A DNA stretch of 64,000 nt, taken from NCBI GenBank assembly GCA_025463005.1, contig JAOAPR010000103.1, positions 1 through 64,000 on the forward strand. The letters run 5' to 3'. This document shows, piece by piece, positions 44,873-54,148 of the stretch. Each line of letters starts with the position of its first letter. Positions within the stretch are counted from its first letter, which is position 1. Made by a program: the position numbers and the translations under genes. Origin of the DNA: Bryobacterales bacterium. GTDB taxonomy: Bacteria > Acidobacteriota > Terriglobia > Bryobacterales > Bryobacteraceae. Below the pieces are notes generated by a model. That model was not told where the DNA came from and searched no databases. It was given only the letters and a program-made list of their open reading frames with translations.

Positions 44873-47131
44873 ATGCGCGTTCTTCTCGCTCTGCTCCTGG
44901 CTGTGATAGCGGGTCTGCCGCAGATCAGGGGTCAATGGACCTACACAGTTGCGACCGTGGCGGGCAGCGATTGGGTGGGAGATCACGGCCCCGCTACCCA
45001 GGCCCTTCTGTTCCAGGCAGAAGGGTTAACGACAGATGCTGCCGGGAACCTGTACATCGCCGAAGCACAGGGGCATCGGGTGCGGCAGGTCTCGCCTGCG
45101 GGTGTGATCAGCACTATCGCCGGCACCGGGCAGCCTGGATTCTCGGGCGATGGCGGGCCTGCGGCGGCCGCGCAGTTAAATGCGCCCTACGGCCTGGCGT
45201 TCGACAACCACGGGAACCTGTACATCGCCGATTTGGGCAACGCGCGCGTGCGGCGGGTAGCCCCCGACGGCACCATCGCGACCGTCGCCTCCGCGGCGCT
45301 GATTTCTCCGCGAAATCTGGCGCTCGACTTCGCCGGCAATCTGTACATTTCGGATTTCGATGGCCAGCAGGTTTACAAGCTCGGGCCAGACGGAGTGCTG
45401 GCTCCCTTCGTTACCAGCGGCTTGCGTTATCCCACCGCGCTGGCAATCGATCGTTCCGGGGTGTTATACATCGCCGATAGCGAGAATCACCTGGTTCGAA
45501 AGTTCGACCGGGGCGTGCTGACCTCCGTAGCGGCCGCTGCGACGCCCACGGGACTGGCATTCGACGCCTCCGGGACCCTTTACATCGCGGACTCCACGGC
45601 AGGGCGGATCGTGAAAGTTCCTCCCGCGGGAGGGCCCGTCAGTACGTTGCCGGTGAGCGCCCGCGATCTCGCGTTTGCATCCGATGGCAGCCTGTTTGCA
45701 ACCGCTGGAACACTGGTATCACGCGTTCTGCCGGGCACTCCGCGCATCGTTGCTGGCGGGGGCAGCACGGCGTTCGGGGATTACGGGGATGCACGCATTG
45801 CCCGCCTGAATCACCCCACCGGCGTGGCCGCCGACGCCCTGGGAAATGTCTACATCGCCGATCGCGATAACCATCGGATCCGCCGGGTATCTCCCGATGG
45901 GATCATCACCACCATCGCCGGAACGGGCGCGCAGGGCAATACCGGAGATGGCGGTCCCGCGACGCTTGCCCGGTTGAATGGACCGACTTCGGTGAGCCTG
46001 GACGCCGCGGGCAACCTCTACGTCGCCGATACCGGAAATCATCGCGTACGCAAATTCACGCCCGGTGGAATTATGCTCGCAGTCACCGATACCGTCTCGC
46101 CTGTGGATACAGCCGCCGACTCCGCAGGGAATCTCTATATCGCGGATTCGGGTGCACGGCGAATCTATCGGGCGGCGGCGACCGGCGTCGTTGTGCCGTT
46201 TCTTGATGGGTTCCAATCGCCGGGCGGGGTTGCGCTCGATCGCGATGGGAACCTGTACTACACGGACAGCGCTGCGGGCCGCGTGTGGCGGCGCGGCGTC
46301 TCGGGAGTCGTCACAGAATTGGGCGCTGGAGGCTGGATCAACCCGCGCGGAGTCGCGGTCTCAGAAAGCGGGGACATCTTCGTCGCCGATTCCGGGTTGG
46401 GCCGGGTTTTTCGCGTCGATTCGTTCGGCTCTGCGGTGCCGTTGGCAATCGACGGAGCCATCGGAACACCGTGGGCCGTGGCCATAGGACCTGCTGGAAC
46501 ACTGTACGTCGCAGATCCGGATGGCAATCGCGTGCGGATCCTTACGGTCACCAGCGTGGATGCAGTAAATGCCGCCAGCTTGTTGCCCGGACCGCTCGCG
46601 CCCGGCATGCTCGTAGCGATCCTCGGAACTGGAAACGCAGGGGGCGTACTGGCCACGGAGGTGTCCTTCGCTGGATATCCCGCCGCGATTCTGGCCCTTG
46701 ATGCCTCCCGCATACTCGTGCAGGCGCCGGTTCAAATTGCCGGGATGTCTCAGGTCGAGATCAAAGTCGCGTCCGCCATCATCGTCGCAACTGTTGCCGA
46801 TGCCGCACCTGCGCTTTTCACCACGGGCTCGGGACAGGTCGCCGCAGTGAACGAGGATGGGACGCCGAACTCCGCGGAACATCCCGTCTCGCGCGGGTCC
46901 TGGGTTTCGTTTTATGCAACCGGAGAAGGCGTTGCCGGTTTGCCCGTCGCGGTGCGGATCGGAGGCTATGCGGCGGAGGTACTCTACTCGGGCGCTGTCG
47001 CGGGCTATCCCGGACTATTTCAGATCAACGCGCGAATCCCCGCCGGCTACATGGCGCCGGGAATCCTGAACGTAGTGGTCACCGTTGGCGACGCACCCAG
47101 TCAAGCCGGCGTGACGATCGCCGTGCAATGA
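44873..47131 (+). CDS. Secreted NHL-repeat protein with acidobacterial C-terminal domain
   Basis: A 752-residue protein: signal MRVLLALLLAVIAGLPQIRG, then about 500 residues of NHL beta-propeller repeats (recurring GNLYIAD, GFSGDGGPA, NHRIRRVSPDGIITTIAGTG). The C-terminal 200 residues are of the TIGR03437 type: VNAASLLPGPLAPGMLVAIL, then ALFTTGSGQVAAVNEDGT, SFYATGEGV, and PGLFQINARIPAG. That tail is almost a trademark of Solibacter-like genomes. ATG at 44873 is preferred over 44807 because it opens the signal peptide. Role unknown; probably surface binding or signalling. Confidence 0.85.
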   Translation: MRVLLALLLAVIAGLPQIRGQWTYTVATVAGSDWVGDHGPATQALLFQAEGLTTDAAGNLYIAEAQGHRVRQVSPAGVISTIAGTGQPGFSGDGGPAAAAQLNAPYGLAFDNHGNLYIADLGNARVRRVAPDGTIATVASAALISPRNLALDFAGNLYISDFDGQQVYKLGPDGVLAPFVTSGLRYPTALAIDRSGVLYIADSENHLVRKFDRGVLTSVAAAATPTGLAFDASGTLYIADSTAGRIVKVPPAGGPVSTLPVSARDLAFASDGSLFATAGTLVSRVLPGTPRIVAGGGSTAFGDYGDARIARLNHPTGVAADALGNVYIADRDNHRIRRVSPDGIITTIAGTGAQGNTGDGGPATLARLNGPTSVSLDAAGNLYVADTGNHRVRKFTPGGIMLAVTDTVSPVDTAADSAGNLYIADSGARRIYRAAATGVVVPFLDGFQSPGGVALDRDGNLYYTDSAAGRVWRRGVSGVVTELGAGGWINPRGVAVSESGDIFVADSGLGRVFRVDSFGSAVPLAIDGAIGTPWAVAIGPAGTLYVADPDGNRVRILTVTSVDAVNAASLLPGPLAPGMLVAILGTGNAGGVLATEVSFAGYPAAILALDASRILVQAPVQIAGMSQVEIKVASAIIVATVADAAPALFTTGSGQVAAVNEDGTPNSAEHPVSRGSWVSFYATGEGVAGLPVAVRIGGYAAEVLYSGAVAGYPGLFQINARIPAGYMAPGILNVVVTVGDAPSQAGVTIAVQ

Positions 47132-47146
47132 TGCCGTAGCGACCGG

Positions 47147-48637
47147 CTAACTCCACAAGTCGTGCAATGGGCTGTATGTTCCTTGGCTCGCGAACGGAAC
47201 ATATTCGAATCCGCGCTTGAACGGATCGTCGTAGCGGATGGTGGTCCAGTCGATACCCATGGCCGAGTAAATCGTGGACTCGAGGTCCTCCGGCCGAACG
47301 TACCGCGCGGTTTTGCTGGCGAGGGGGTTGCCGTTGCTCGGATCCCACCCGTAATCGGTAACCATGGAGTTATCGGTATTGGTGGCGCCAATAACCTTAC
47401 CGCCGCTGATACCTCCGCCTGCGAGCATCGCCGATAGCAGCAGGAAATGATCCCGTCCGCCCGCGGCGCTGATCCCTGGGGTCCTGCCGAACTCGCCCAC
47501 CATGACGATCAGGGTGCTGTCGAACTGCCCGGCCGCCTTGAGGTCGTCGATCAATGCAGCCACGCCCGCGTCGAGTTGGGGGCCCATCGTGAACATGTTG
47601 CTGCCGTTGGGATTCTGCAGCCCATAAATATCGGTGTGCATATCCCAGCTTCCGAAGCTGATCTGAATGAACCGCGTTCCCTGATCGGCGGCGAGAATCT
47701 GTTTCGCCACCAGGCAGGAATTGCCGAACGAAGTCCCGTTGTTGTTGACTCCGTAGCGCTGGCTATCCGCCGCCGAGAATGTGAACGCCTGGGTGACAGC
47801 CGGGTTGTACATCATCCCCTTAGCGGCGCTGTAGAACGCGTCGTAATCCTGCAGCGGCGAGCCGTATGGCGAATTCGAGCGCAGCGGATCGTCAATCTGG
47901 TGCAGCCGCGAGAACATCGTGTTGAACACGCCCTGGCCATTCGAATTCGTCGTTCCTGGGATTCCCACTGTTCCGTTGGTGCCGTTGGGCTGATTCAGGC
48001 GGAAGGGAGCATACGTCGCGGGCAAGTATCCCGGTCCGATCCCACCTCCGGAATTAAGCGCCACGAACGCGGGAAACACCTGGCCGGGCCTCCGCTCTTT
48101 GTCCTTCTCGATGGCGACCACGCTGCCGATGTTCGGAGCGATATTGCCCAGTGCCGCGGCCGGATTCCGTCCGATCTGGGCCCAGGTCTGGGCCAGCGAA
48201 TGGACCAATGCCCACGCGCTCATGGAGCGGACCAGGGCGACGTCTCCCAAGTGCTGCCCCAGCTTGGGGAAAATTCCCACCGGCCAATTTACGTTGTTGA
48301 TCATGGTGGGATTCATACGGCTTTGGACGGCCGCACTGATGTCGCTGGTAACCTTCAGGTTCCAGCTATCCCTCGAGCTGATCGCGCCCGTGAGCAGGAT
48401 GAAGATGCAGTTCTTGGCCGTGTTCTTCGTCGTCATGTTCTGCGACACGATCGCGGCGGGAGAAGACTGGCCCATCAGGTAGGAGCCGGCCAAGCCTGCT
48501 CCGGCAACCTGGAAGAATCGCCGCCGCGTGAAATCCGGACGGTTAAAGAAGGTCTGGTGATGGTGCGGATACTTGCGCGCGAATTTCTCGGCCGGATCCT
48601 CGAAGTATTTCTTGGGTTGGTAGATCTCGTCTGGCAT
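47147..48637 (-). CDS. DUF1501 protein with Tat-type signal
   Basis: A 496-residue protein of the DUF1501 family, which has an alkaline-phosphatase/sulfatase-like fold. A twin-arginine signal lies at residues 38-60 (TRRRFFQVAGAGLAGSYL), so it is probably folded before export. Later landmarks are SLAQTWAQIGRNPAAA, ISFGSWDMHTDIYG, VMVGEFGRTPGISAAGGRDH and VRPEDLESTIYSAMGID, with Asp and His residues where metals bind in the superfamily. It is 14 bases after the DUF1549/DUF1553 gene, the regular partner in planctomycetes and acidobacteria. Substrate unknown. Confidence 0.9.
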   Translation of the reverse strand: MPDEIYQPKKYFEDPAEKFARKYPHHHQTFFNRPDFTRRRFFQVAGAGLAGSYLMGQSSPAAIVSQNMTTKNTAKNCIFILLTGAISSRDSWNLKVTSDISAAVQSRMNPTMINNVNWPVGIFPKLGQHLGDVALVRSMSAWALVHSLAQTWAQIGRNPAAALGNIAPNIGSVVAIEKDKERRPGQVFPAFVALNSGGGIGPGYLPATYAPFRLNQPNGTNGTVGIPGTTNSNGQGVFNTMFSRLHQIDDPLRSNSPYGSPLQDYDAFYSAAKGMMYNPAVTQAFTFSAADSQRYGVNNNGTSFGNSCLVAKQILAADQGTRFIQISFGSWDMHTDIYGLQNPNGSNMFTMGPQLDAGVAALIDDLKAAGQFDSTLIVMVGEFGRTPGISAAGGRDHFLLLSAMLAGGGISGGKVIGATNTDNSMVTDYGWDPSNGNPLASKTARYVRPEDLESTIYSAMGIDWTTIRYDDPFKRGFEYVPFASQGTYSPLHDLWS

Positions 48638-48651
48638 CGTGGCCGGTCCTC

Positions 48652-50682
48652 CTAATAATTGAAAACGAAATCGACCTTGTTGTAGAGGCTCCAGTAAAGA
48701 TAGCGGGCCTCCTGTGTCCGGGTCGCCTGGGTCTGCAGATTTTGAATCGCCGCGCTCATCTCGCCGGAGGTGGGGTAGCGCGACAGCACGTTCAGGAACA
48801 ACGTATTTACAAGTTGGTCGTTCGGCATCGCGAGCGCCTTGACGATCAAGCTGGTCGCGGCGGTCGAATTCACCCGCTGCATCACGAAATTGTCATTCAT
48901 CAGATCGAGGGCTTGCGAGATCGATCCCTCTCCTCGCCGCTCCTGGTCGTCGCGATTACCGCGCAGGAAAGCATCGAGAAACACCTGAGAGGCAGCTGTT
49001 CCGTTCCCGCCTGTGTTGAGCGGCTCGGGAAGCTTCATGGCCCAGCTCACCGTCGTCGGATTCCAGTTCACATTTGTGTAGGTTGTGGGAATCCCCGAGC
49101 TTTGAGCGATGGAATCGGCGAGCTCTTCCGACCACAGCCGCCGCACCAGGTGTCGCGCGAACAGCGTCTGCGAATTCGGATCCCACGTTCCGTCGTACCG
49201 CGACGAAAGTTGATACGCGCGCGAAGTGACGATCTCGCGCATCAGCGATTTCAGATTGTAGCCGCTGTTGATGAAATCCTGTGCCAGCGCATTCAGCAGG
49301 CGGGCGTTGGTCGGCTGCAAGGTGCAAGGGCTGCTGGGCGACGGGCAATCCGTAGGCGGATGGTCGGGATCCAGGCGCATTGGATCGAACTGGTTCGAGG
49401 GGCTTACAATCCCCATGCCGAAAAAATATTCCCAGATGTAATTGACGGTCGCCCTCGCGAACTGGAAATCGGAGGTGATCTTCTGTCCGAGGAATGTGCG
49501 GTAGTCCTGGCCTGCTGCGGGGCTCACTCCGTCGGTAATGTATGCAGGCTTGACTATCTGGGTTGTAGTCACGCACCGTCCGTTTGCGTCCATGGTGCAA
49601 CGCGCGGGACGGTTGCCGGTGGTCGTGTTTAACTGGTAATCCACCGTTCGGTTGTTGGTCAGGCTCCATGGCTGCACGCCTTGCCCCGTCTGGATGGTGG
49701 AGGTGCGTGACATAAAAGACGCCATGCCCCAGGCCTGCTGGCGCGTAGTGTAGTAACCCCACAGGCTTAGCGAATCCAGATGGCCTCGGCCGTTGTGGCA
49801 CAACAAGCAGTTCAAGTGAGAAATCCCAAGAAACGTGTCCGCGACGTTGGCGGCTTGGAGATCGAAGACGTCCTGAACCGGTCCGCCTCCCATGACCCCG
49901 CCCGCGATGTAGTTCAGCTCGCCCTGCGTAAAGCTGGTGGGACCGGTTGCGGAGATCAGATCGCGAGCCATCTGGTCGTATGGCTTGCCGCTGGTCAGCG
50001 AATTCCGAATATAGTCATTAAAAGCGACGACGCCCTGGATATAACGCTGGATTTGGGTATTGCGCGAATTGTTCTGGAAAAAGTCGCCGAACCAGATGGT
50101 CCATTTGTCCACCCATTCCGGCGAGGCAATCAGTGAGTCGATCAGCTTGGCGCGCTTGTCGAAAGACGCGTCGTTGACGAACGAAGTGACCGCATCGGGA
50201 GTCGGAATCCGCCCGGTCAGATCGAGCGTGACGCGGCGCACGAACTCAAAATCGGTAGTGGGCGGAGCAGGAGCCACGTGAGCGTCCGTCATCGCCTGGA
50301 AAAGGTACTTGTCGATGTTGTTGGGGCCGTGCTGCAGAGTATCCGTCCGGCTGCCGCCAGGCGCCGAGGGCATCGCAGCCGTGCTGGTCGCGAAGGCCGT
50401 CATCACCTCGGCTGCCGGAGCTAGCTGCCCGGTCACATCCGCAGTCAGCTTGGTTCTTTCCGCCCAACGCTGGGGGCCGCCGACAAACTTTTCACGGTTC
50501 GCGCCGAAGTAGGTGCAACTGGGATCGGATACGGAAAGCTGATCGGCGGAGCCATCAGCACTGGAGGAGGAAACTACATCGGGCGAAGTGCCCGCCACAG
50601 GATCCTGTGCCCGCGAGATCATGAATCCTGCGGCAGCTAACAGGGCCGCACCGCACGTTGACACGATTCTAAGTGTCGCCAT
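48652..50682 (-). CDS. DUF1549/DUF1553 secreted protein with a CxxCH motif
   Basis: A 676-residue exported protein (signal MATLRIVSTCGAALLAAAGF). DUF1549 is at about residues 115-330: DKYLFQAMTDAHVAPAPPTT, FVRRVTLDLTGRIPTPDAV, SPEWVDKWTIWFGDFF. DUF1553 is at about 400-670: YIWEYFFGMGIVSP, NSGYNLKSLMREIVTSRAY, RRLWSEELADSI. Between them NCLLCHNGRGH (near residue 291) is a c-type haem attachment motif, so it may carry haem. It probably works with the DUF1501 protein downstream in an electron-transfer or polymer-degrading complex. Confidence 0.9.
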   Translation of the reverse strand: MATLRIVSTCGAALLAAAGFMISRAQDPVAGTSPDVVSSSSADGSADQLSVSDPSCTYFGANREKFVGGPQRWAERTKLTADVTGQLAPAAEVMTAFATSTAAMPSAPGGSRTDTLQHGPNNIDKYLFQAMTDAHVAPAPPTTDFEFVRRVTLDLTGRIPTPDAVTSFVNDASFDKRAKLIDSLIASPEWVDKWTIWFGDFFQNNSRNTQIQRYIQGVVAFNDYIRNSLTSGKPYDQMARDLISATGPTSFTQGELNYIAGGVMGGGPVQDVFDLQAANVADTFLGISHLNCLLCHNGRGHLDSLSLWGYYTTRQQAWGMASFMSRTSTIQTGQGVQPWSLTNNRTVDYQLNTTTGNRPARCTMDANGRCVTTTQIVKPAYITDGVSPAAGQDYRTFLGQKITSDFQFARATVNYIWEYFFGMGIVSPSNQFDPMRLDPDHPPTDCPSPSSPCTLQPTNARLLNALAQDFINSGYNLKSLMREIVTSRAYQLSSRYDGTWDPNSQTLFARHLVRRLWSEELADSIAQSSGIPTTYTNVNWNPTTVSWAMKLPEPLNTGGNGTAASQVFLDAFLRGNRDDQERRGEGSISQALDLMNDNFVMQRVNSTAATSLIVKALAMPNDQLVNTLFLNVLSRYPTSGEMSAAIQNLQTQATRTQEARYLYWSLYNKVDFVFNY

Positions 50683-50749
50683 CCTTGCCCTCCGATAGTC
50701 CGACCTACAGATAACTCTAACCCGGAGCCGGATGAGCAGTTGCGGTTTT

Positions 50750-50764
50750 TGGTACTTAGTACTT
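50750..50764. promoter_or_regulatory. GTACT-T-AGTAC palindrome upstream of the DUF1549 gene
   Basis: TGGTACTTAGTACTT contains a perfect 11-base palindrome (50752-50762). It lies 68-82 bases upstream of the DUF1549 start and just past the murB 3' end. The same half-sites occur at 11549-11569 and 59779-59791. Confidence 0.4.
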
Positions 50765-50783
50765 CCGGCCTACTTGCAACAAC

Positions 50784-51740
50784 TTACGAACAACCAAGAT
50801 ATTGTACTTCTTCCTCCAGCAGCAGTCCGCACCGGTCCTTCACGCTTCGCTTCAGCGTTCCGATCAACTCCCGTACTTGCTGGGAAGTACCACCACCGGA
50901 ATTATATATCAGATTTGCGTGGTAGTCAGCCACCCGGACGCCGCCCAGAACCATGCCCTTAGCTCCTGCCAGCTCCAGGAAGTAAGCCGAGGGCACTTTC
51001 CCCTCGCGGATCACTCGTTCGGGAACCTGCGCGCGCACCGCTTCCGGAAGTTCTGCCAGAATCAGGTTTTTGAAAATGCTTCCGGCGCAGCGCATGGTCG
51101 GCGGATACTTTTCGTTGCGGATCTTGAGAATCCCATCCGCCTTAGCGCGCAGTTCGGCCGGATCGCCCGCGGGAAGCCGCAAGGTGGTCTCCAGCACGAT
51201 CCAATCCTTGTGCCGTTTGAACACGCTTTCGCGGTACTGAAATTCGCACGCGTCGTTGCCGATCTCCCGAATCGTCGGGCTCATCGTCGAACCATCATAA
51301 AAGCGGACGGATTCCACGAACTCGTGGATAGAGTGCCCGTAGGCCCCGGCGTTGCCGTAGATCGCGCCACCCACCCACCCCGGGATGCCGGTCATGGTGT
51401 GCAAGCCCTGGAGCCCGGCTTCAACGGTCGAATCCACCAGGTCCTGGAGCACTGCTCCCGCCGCCACCCGCACCACGGGCCCGTCGATTTCTATGTGATT
51501 CGCCGTGTAGCGCAGTACCACGCCAGGAAATCCGCGGTCATCGGCGACCAGGTTGGTCCCGCCCCCAATTAAGGCGTGCGGCGCGTCGCGCACGATCTCG
51601 CGCGTGGCGATCAGGGCGTCTTCCGACGAGGCGTCCGCAAGAATCCGCGCGGGACCGCCGATAGCGAATCGCGTGACGCGGTTCAGCGGAACGTTTTCGG
51701 TAAACTGTAACCCAGGGATCGCGGTCAGGCGTGCCAACAT
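50784..51740 (-). CDS. murB: UDP-N-acetylenolpyruvoylglucosamine reductase
   Basis: A 318-residue FAD enzyme that reduces UDP-GlcNAc-enolpyruvate to UDP-MurNAc in peptidoglycan synthesis. It has NVPLNRVTRFAIGGPA, FAD motifs LIGGGTNLVADDRGFPGVVL and GIPGWVGGAIYGNAGAYGHS, the substrate Tyr region FQYRESVFK, catalytic Ser in CAGSIFKN, and the final Glu in LLEEEVQYLG. ATG at 51740 is chosen; the longer frame runs across the divergent DUF2461 gene. It is isolated from other mur genes here. Confidence 0.93.
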   Translation of the reverse strand: MLARLTAIPGLQFTENVPLNRVTRFAIGGPARILADASSEDALIATREIVRDAPHALIGGGTNLVADDRGFPGVVLRYTANHIEIDGPVVRVAAGAVLQDLVDSTVEAGLQGLHTMTGIPGWVGGAIYGNAGAYGHSIHEFVESVRFYDGSTMSPTIREIGNDACEFQYRESVFKRHKDWIVLETTLRLPAGDPAELRAKADGILKIRNEKYPPTMRCAGSIFKNLILAELPEAVRAQVPERVIREGKVPSAYFLELAGAKGMVLGGVRVADYHANLIYNSGGGTSQQVRELIGTLKRSVKDRCGLLLEEEVQYLGCS

Positions 51741-51770
51741 CTCTCGTTCATCTCTCTGATCAAGGGTAAT

Positions 51771-52466
51771 ATGTTTCCCGGTTTTTCTCCTGAAGCTTTG
51801 ACGTTTCTTCGTGGTCTGAAGCGAAACAACCACCGTGAATGGTTCCAGCCGCGCAAGGAAATCTTCGAGACCAAGCTGAAGGCGCCTATGATCCAGCTGG
51901 TGGAAGCGATCAACGCCGAGCTGTTGGGTTTCGCCCCAGATCACATCACCGACCCTAAGAAGGCCGTGTACCGTATTTACCGCGACACCCGCTTCAGTGC
52001 GGACAAGACGCCGTATAAGACCCACGTCGCCGCGATCTTTCCGCATCACCGCCTGGGAAAACAGTCGTCTGCCGGGTTCTACTTTCATATCACCGCAAAG
52101 TCTGTTGGAGTCGCGGCCGGGTCCTATATGCCTGGTACCGACGAGCTGCGGGCCGTGCGGATGTGGCTGGCCGAAAACCATAAGGAATTTCGCGCGGCTG
52201 CGCGCCGGCCTCAAAAAACGCTTGGGAAGCTGGGCGGGAGCGCGACCGTGCGCATGCCAAAAGGGTTCGAGGCCAGCCACCCGGCCGAAGACTTGATCCG
52301 CATGAAGCAGTGGCTGTACTGGGTGGAAATGGACGCGAGGATCGCCACCTCGCCGCGGTTGCTCCCGGAACTGGTGAAGCGCTTCCGTGCCGCGGCGCCA
52401 GTGATTGCGATGCTGAACGCACCGTTGGGAAAATTCGCGCGTGCTACTTCGATGACTCTACCCTAA
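51771..52466 (+). CDS. DUF2461 family protein
   Basis: A 231-residue soluble protein matching DUF2461 (TIGR02453). It shows FSPEALTFLRGLKRNNHREW, VYRIYRDTRFSADKTPYKTH, AAIFPHHRLGKQSSAGFYFH and YMPGTDELRAVRMW. The family is widespread but its activity is unknown. ATG at 51771 follows the divergent murB start by 30 bases. The 3' end overlaps the convergent BON-domain gene by 23 bases. Confidence 0.9.
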   Translation: MFPGFSPEALTFLRGLKRNNHREWFQPRKEIFETKLKAPMIQLVEAINAELLGFAPDHITDPKKAVYRIYRDTRFSADKTPYKTHVAAIFPHHRLGKQSSAGFYFHITAKSVGVAAGSYMPGTDELRAVRMWLAENHKEFRAAARRPQKTLGKLGGSATVRMPKGFEASHPAEDLIRMKQWLYWVEMDARIATSPRLLPELVKRFRAAAPVIAMLNAPLGKFARATSMTLP

Positions 52467-52935
52467 GATTATTGATCACCTTGTGCACGCCGGAGACGCC
52501 ATTGGCGGCGATTCCCGCCACTTCCTTGTCCATTTGCGTCGCCACCACTCCTTCCAGCGTGACCTCGCCATTCTTGACAATGATGTGGATCGGAGGCACG
52601 GCGCCCATCTGGTAGCGTTGCAGCGACGGCTTCGAATAGATCGCCCGATAGGTCTCCAGCCGGATTTGATCGTCGTTCGGTGAGAGCGGCAGAACCTCGA
52701 TCTGGTTGTCGACTGCCGATACACCTTCGATGCTCTTTACCGCCTTCTCAGCATCGCTCTTAAGTTTGGGATCCCTTACCTGCCCGAACAGAGTCACCTT
52801 CGATCCATCCACGCGGTAGGCCAGATTATCGAACACCCCGTAATAGGGCAACGTGACCAGCTCATGACGGACTTCTTTTACGAGGTCGGCCGCGAAGAGG
52901 GCCAATGGCAGCAGGAGAAGTATCAGTTTTTTCAC
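52444..52935 (-). CDS. Periplasmic protein with two BON domains
   Basis: A 163-residue exported protein: signal MKKLILLLLPLALFAA, then two BON (OsmY-like) modules at about residues 20-80 (YRVDGSKVTLFGQVRDPKLK, VSAVDNQIEVLP) and 85-160 (VPPIHIIVKNGEVTLEGVVA, VSGVHKVINNLRV). BON domains bind phospholipid surfaces and often appear in envelope-stress proteins. It probably precedes no other gene on its transcript, as the next gene downstream is convergent. Confidence 0.88.
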   Translation of the reverse strand: MKKLILLLLPLALFAADLVKEVRHELVTLPYYGVFDNLAYRVDGSKVTLFGQVRDPKLKSDAEKAVKSIEGVSAVDNQIEVLPLSPNDDQIRLETYRAIYSKPSLQRYQMGAVPPIHIIVKNGEVTLEGVVATQMDKEVAGIAANGVSGVHKVINNLRVESSK

Positions 52936-52967
52936 GACTATATGATGCCGCGCGGAGCAAATCTATT

Positions 52968-53351
52968 TCAGGCGGCGCGGGAAGGAGCCCGCAGCCCGCT
53001 CCATTCCTCACAAACCAGGATGGAGTTTGCGGGATTCTTGGAGGAATACTTGAGGCTTACAGGTCCGATAAGTCGTTCAGGCTCAGCAGGAAGGAGGTGA
53101 CGCAGCGTGCCAATATCCTGGGACGCCTCGTATTGCACGCCCCGTACCGTATAGGAGTAAAACAGCATCGCTTCGGTGGCTTCTGTAATCAAGGCGTCGC
53201 CCAGGCGGCCACGCCGGTGCAGTTCCAGGCGTCGCTTGCGTTCCCGTTTTTCCGGATTCGCCCTCAGCATCCGCTGCGCGAGACGCGCGCCGAAGCCGAG
53301 TGTTCCAACACCTACCGCTCCCAGAAGCAATAGCTTTGTGCCGGGTGACAT
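52968..53351 (-). CDS. Membrane-anchored protein (DUF3592-like)
   Basis: A 127-residue protein with one N-terminal membrane segment (MSPGTKLLLLGAVGVGTLGF), a basic stretch (RANPEKRERKRRLELHRRGR) and a small beta domain with MLFYSYTVRGVQYEASQDI, which recalls DUF3592. The orientation is likely soluble domain in the cytoplasm, from the positive charges after the helix. It lies 18 bases after the transaldolase gene on the same strand, so the two may be cotranscribed. Function unknown. Confidence 0.65.
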   Translation of the reverse strand: MSPGTKLLLLGAVGVGTLGFGARLAQRMLRANPEKRERKRRLELHRRGRLGDALITEATEAMLFYSYTVRGVQYEASQDIGTLRHLLPAEPERLIGPVSLKYSSKNPANSILVCEEWSGLRAPSRAA

Positions 53352-53369
53352 TGTCCTCCTCCGGAGGCG

Positions 53370-54032
53370 TTAACGACTGACGGGTGCGTCCTGAAAGGCC
53401 TTGGCGTAGTCCTTGAGGAATTGGTCCAGCCCCTTATCGGTGAGCGGGTGGCTGAACAGAGCATCCAGGACCTTGAACGGCATGGTCCCGACGTGAGCGC
53501 CGGCTTTAGCGGCATCGATCACGTGATTCGAGTGGCGCAGCGATGCGGCCAATATCTGCGTCGTAAAGCTGTAATTTTTGTAAATTTGGACGATATCCCG
53601 GATCAGTTCCATGCCGTTCCAGCCGGTGTCGTCGATGCGGCCGACAAAAGGACTGACGAAATACGCCCCGGCCTTCGCAGCCAGGATCGCCTGTCCCGCG
53701 GAAAAACACAGCGTCACATTTACGCGAATCCCTTCCCTGCTGAACAGCGAACATGCGCGAATGCCGTCGCGTGTCAGAGGAACTTTTACCACGACGTTTT
53801 TGTGGATTTTGGCCAGCTTACGGCCTTCGGTGAGCATCCCGTCGGTGTCGGTTGCGACGACCTCGGCGCTGACGTCGCCATTAACGATGTCGCAAATCTT
53901 GCGGATCTGCTCCTCGATCGGCACGCCCTCTTTGGCGATCAGCGTGGGATTGGTGGTGACGCCGTCGACGACGCCCCAGCGAGCGCCGGTCTTCAATTCT
54001 TCCAGATTCGCCGTATCAAGAAAGAAACGCAT
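53370..54032 (-). CDS. fsa: Transaldolase of the small (FSA/TalC-like) type
   Basis: A 220-residue class I aldolase. It starts MRFFLDTANLEELKTGARWG, has GVTTNPTLIAKEG, the Schiff-base Lys in VVVKVPLTRDGI, NVTLCFSAGQAILAAKAGAY, SPFVGRIDD and TQILAASLRHSNHV, then GAHVGTMPFKVL. The short form includes fructose-6-phosphate aldolases and true transaldolases; TalC-like transaldolase of the pentose phosphate pathway is the more usual role outside enterics. ATG at 54032 is the family start; an in-frame TTG-type extension has no support. Confidence 0.9.
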   Translation of the reverse strand: MRFFLDTANLEELKTGARWGVVDGVTTNPTLIAKEGVPIEEQIRKICDIVNGDVSAEVVATDTDGMLTEGRKLAKIHKNVVVKVPLTRDGIRACSLFSREGIRVNVTLCFSAGQAILAAKAGAYFVSPFVGRIDDTGWNGMELIRDIVQIYKNYSFTTQILAASLRHSNHVIDAAKAGAHVGTMPFKVLDALFSHPLTDKGLDQFLKDYAKAFQDAPVSR

Positions 54033-54080
54033 AAGGCCGCTCCGTATCTCCAAGTGTAGCATCGATGATTCGAAATCGCT

Positions 54081-54086
54081 TATAAT
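54081..54086 (+). promoter_or_regulatory. Perfect -10 box upstream of the GT2 gene
   Basis: TATAAT matches the consensus exactly. It stands in the narrow divergent gap between the transaldolase and GT2 genes; no convincing -35 is visible. A transcript starting 6-8 bases later would open directly into the hairpin at 54100. Confidence 0.5.
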
Positions 54087-54099
54087 TTAGACTGTTTTA

Positions 54100-54139
54100 C
54101 GGCTCCGTCTGCCGACTCGTGCAGGCAGAAACGGAGCCG
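54100..54139 (+). promoter_or_regulatory. Strong hairpin covering the start region of the GT2 gene
   Basis: CGGCTCCGT (54100-54108) pairs with ACGGAGCCG (54131-54139), and CTGCC (54109-54113) with GGCAG (54124-54128), leaving an AA bulge and a 10-base loop: 14 base pairs in total. The Shine-Dalgarno-like GGAG (54133-54136) lies in the right arm, 12 bases before the ATG at 54149, so folding would hide it. A GTG that could also start the gene sits in the loop. Confidence 0.6.
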
Positions 54140-54148
54140 CTTCTCGGG

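Noticed and set aside
47447-48655. 402-residue plus-strand frame
   Set aside because: Antisense to the DUF1501 gene; no family sequence or ribosome site.
54119-54148. GTG start for the GT2 gene
   Set aside because: It lies in the loop of a 14-bp hairpin without its own ribosome site; the ATG at 54149 follows a GGAG. It remains possible.
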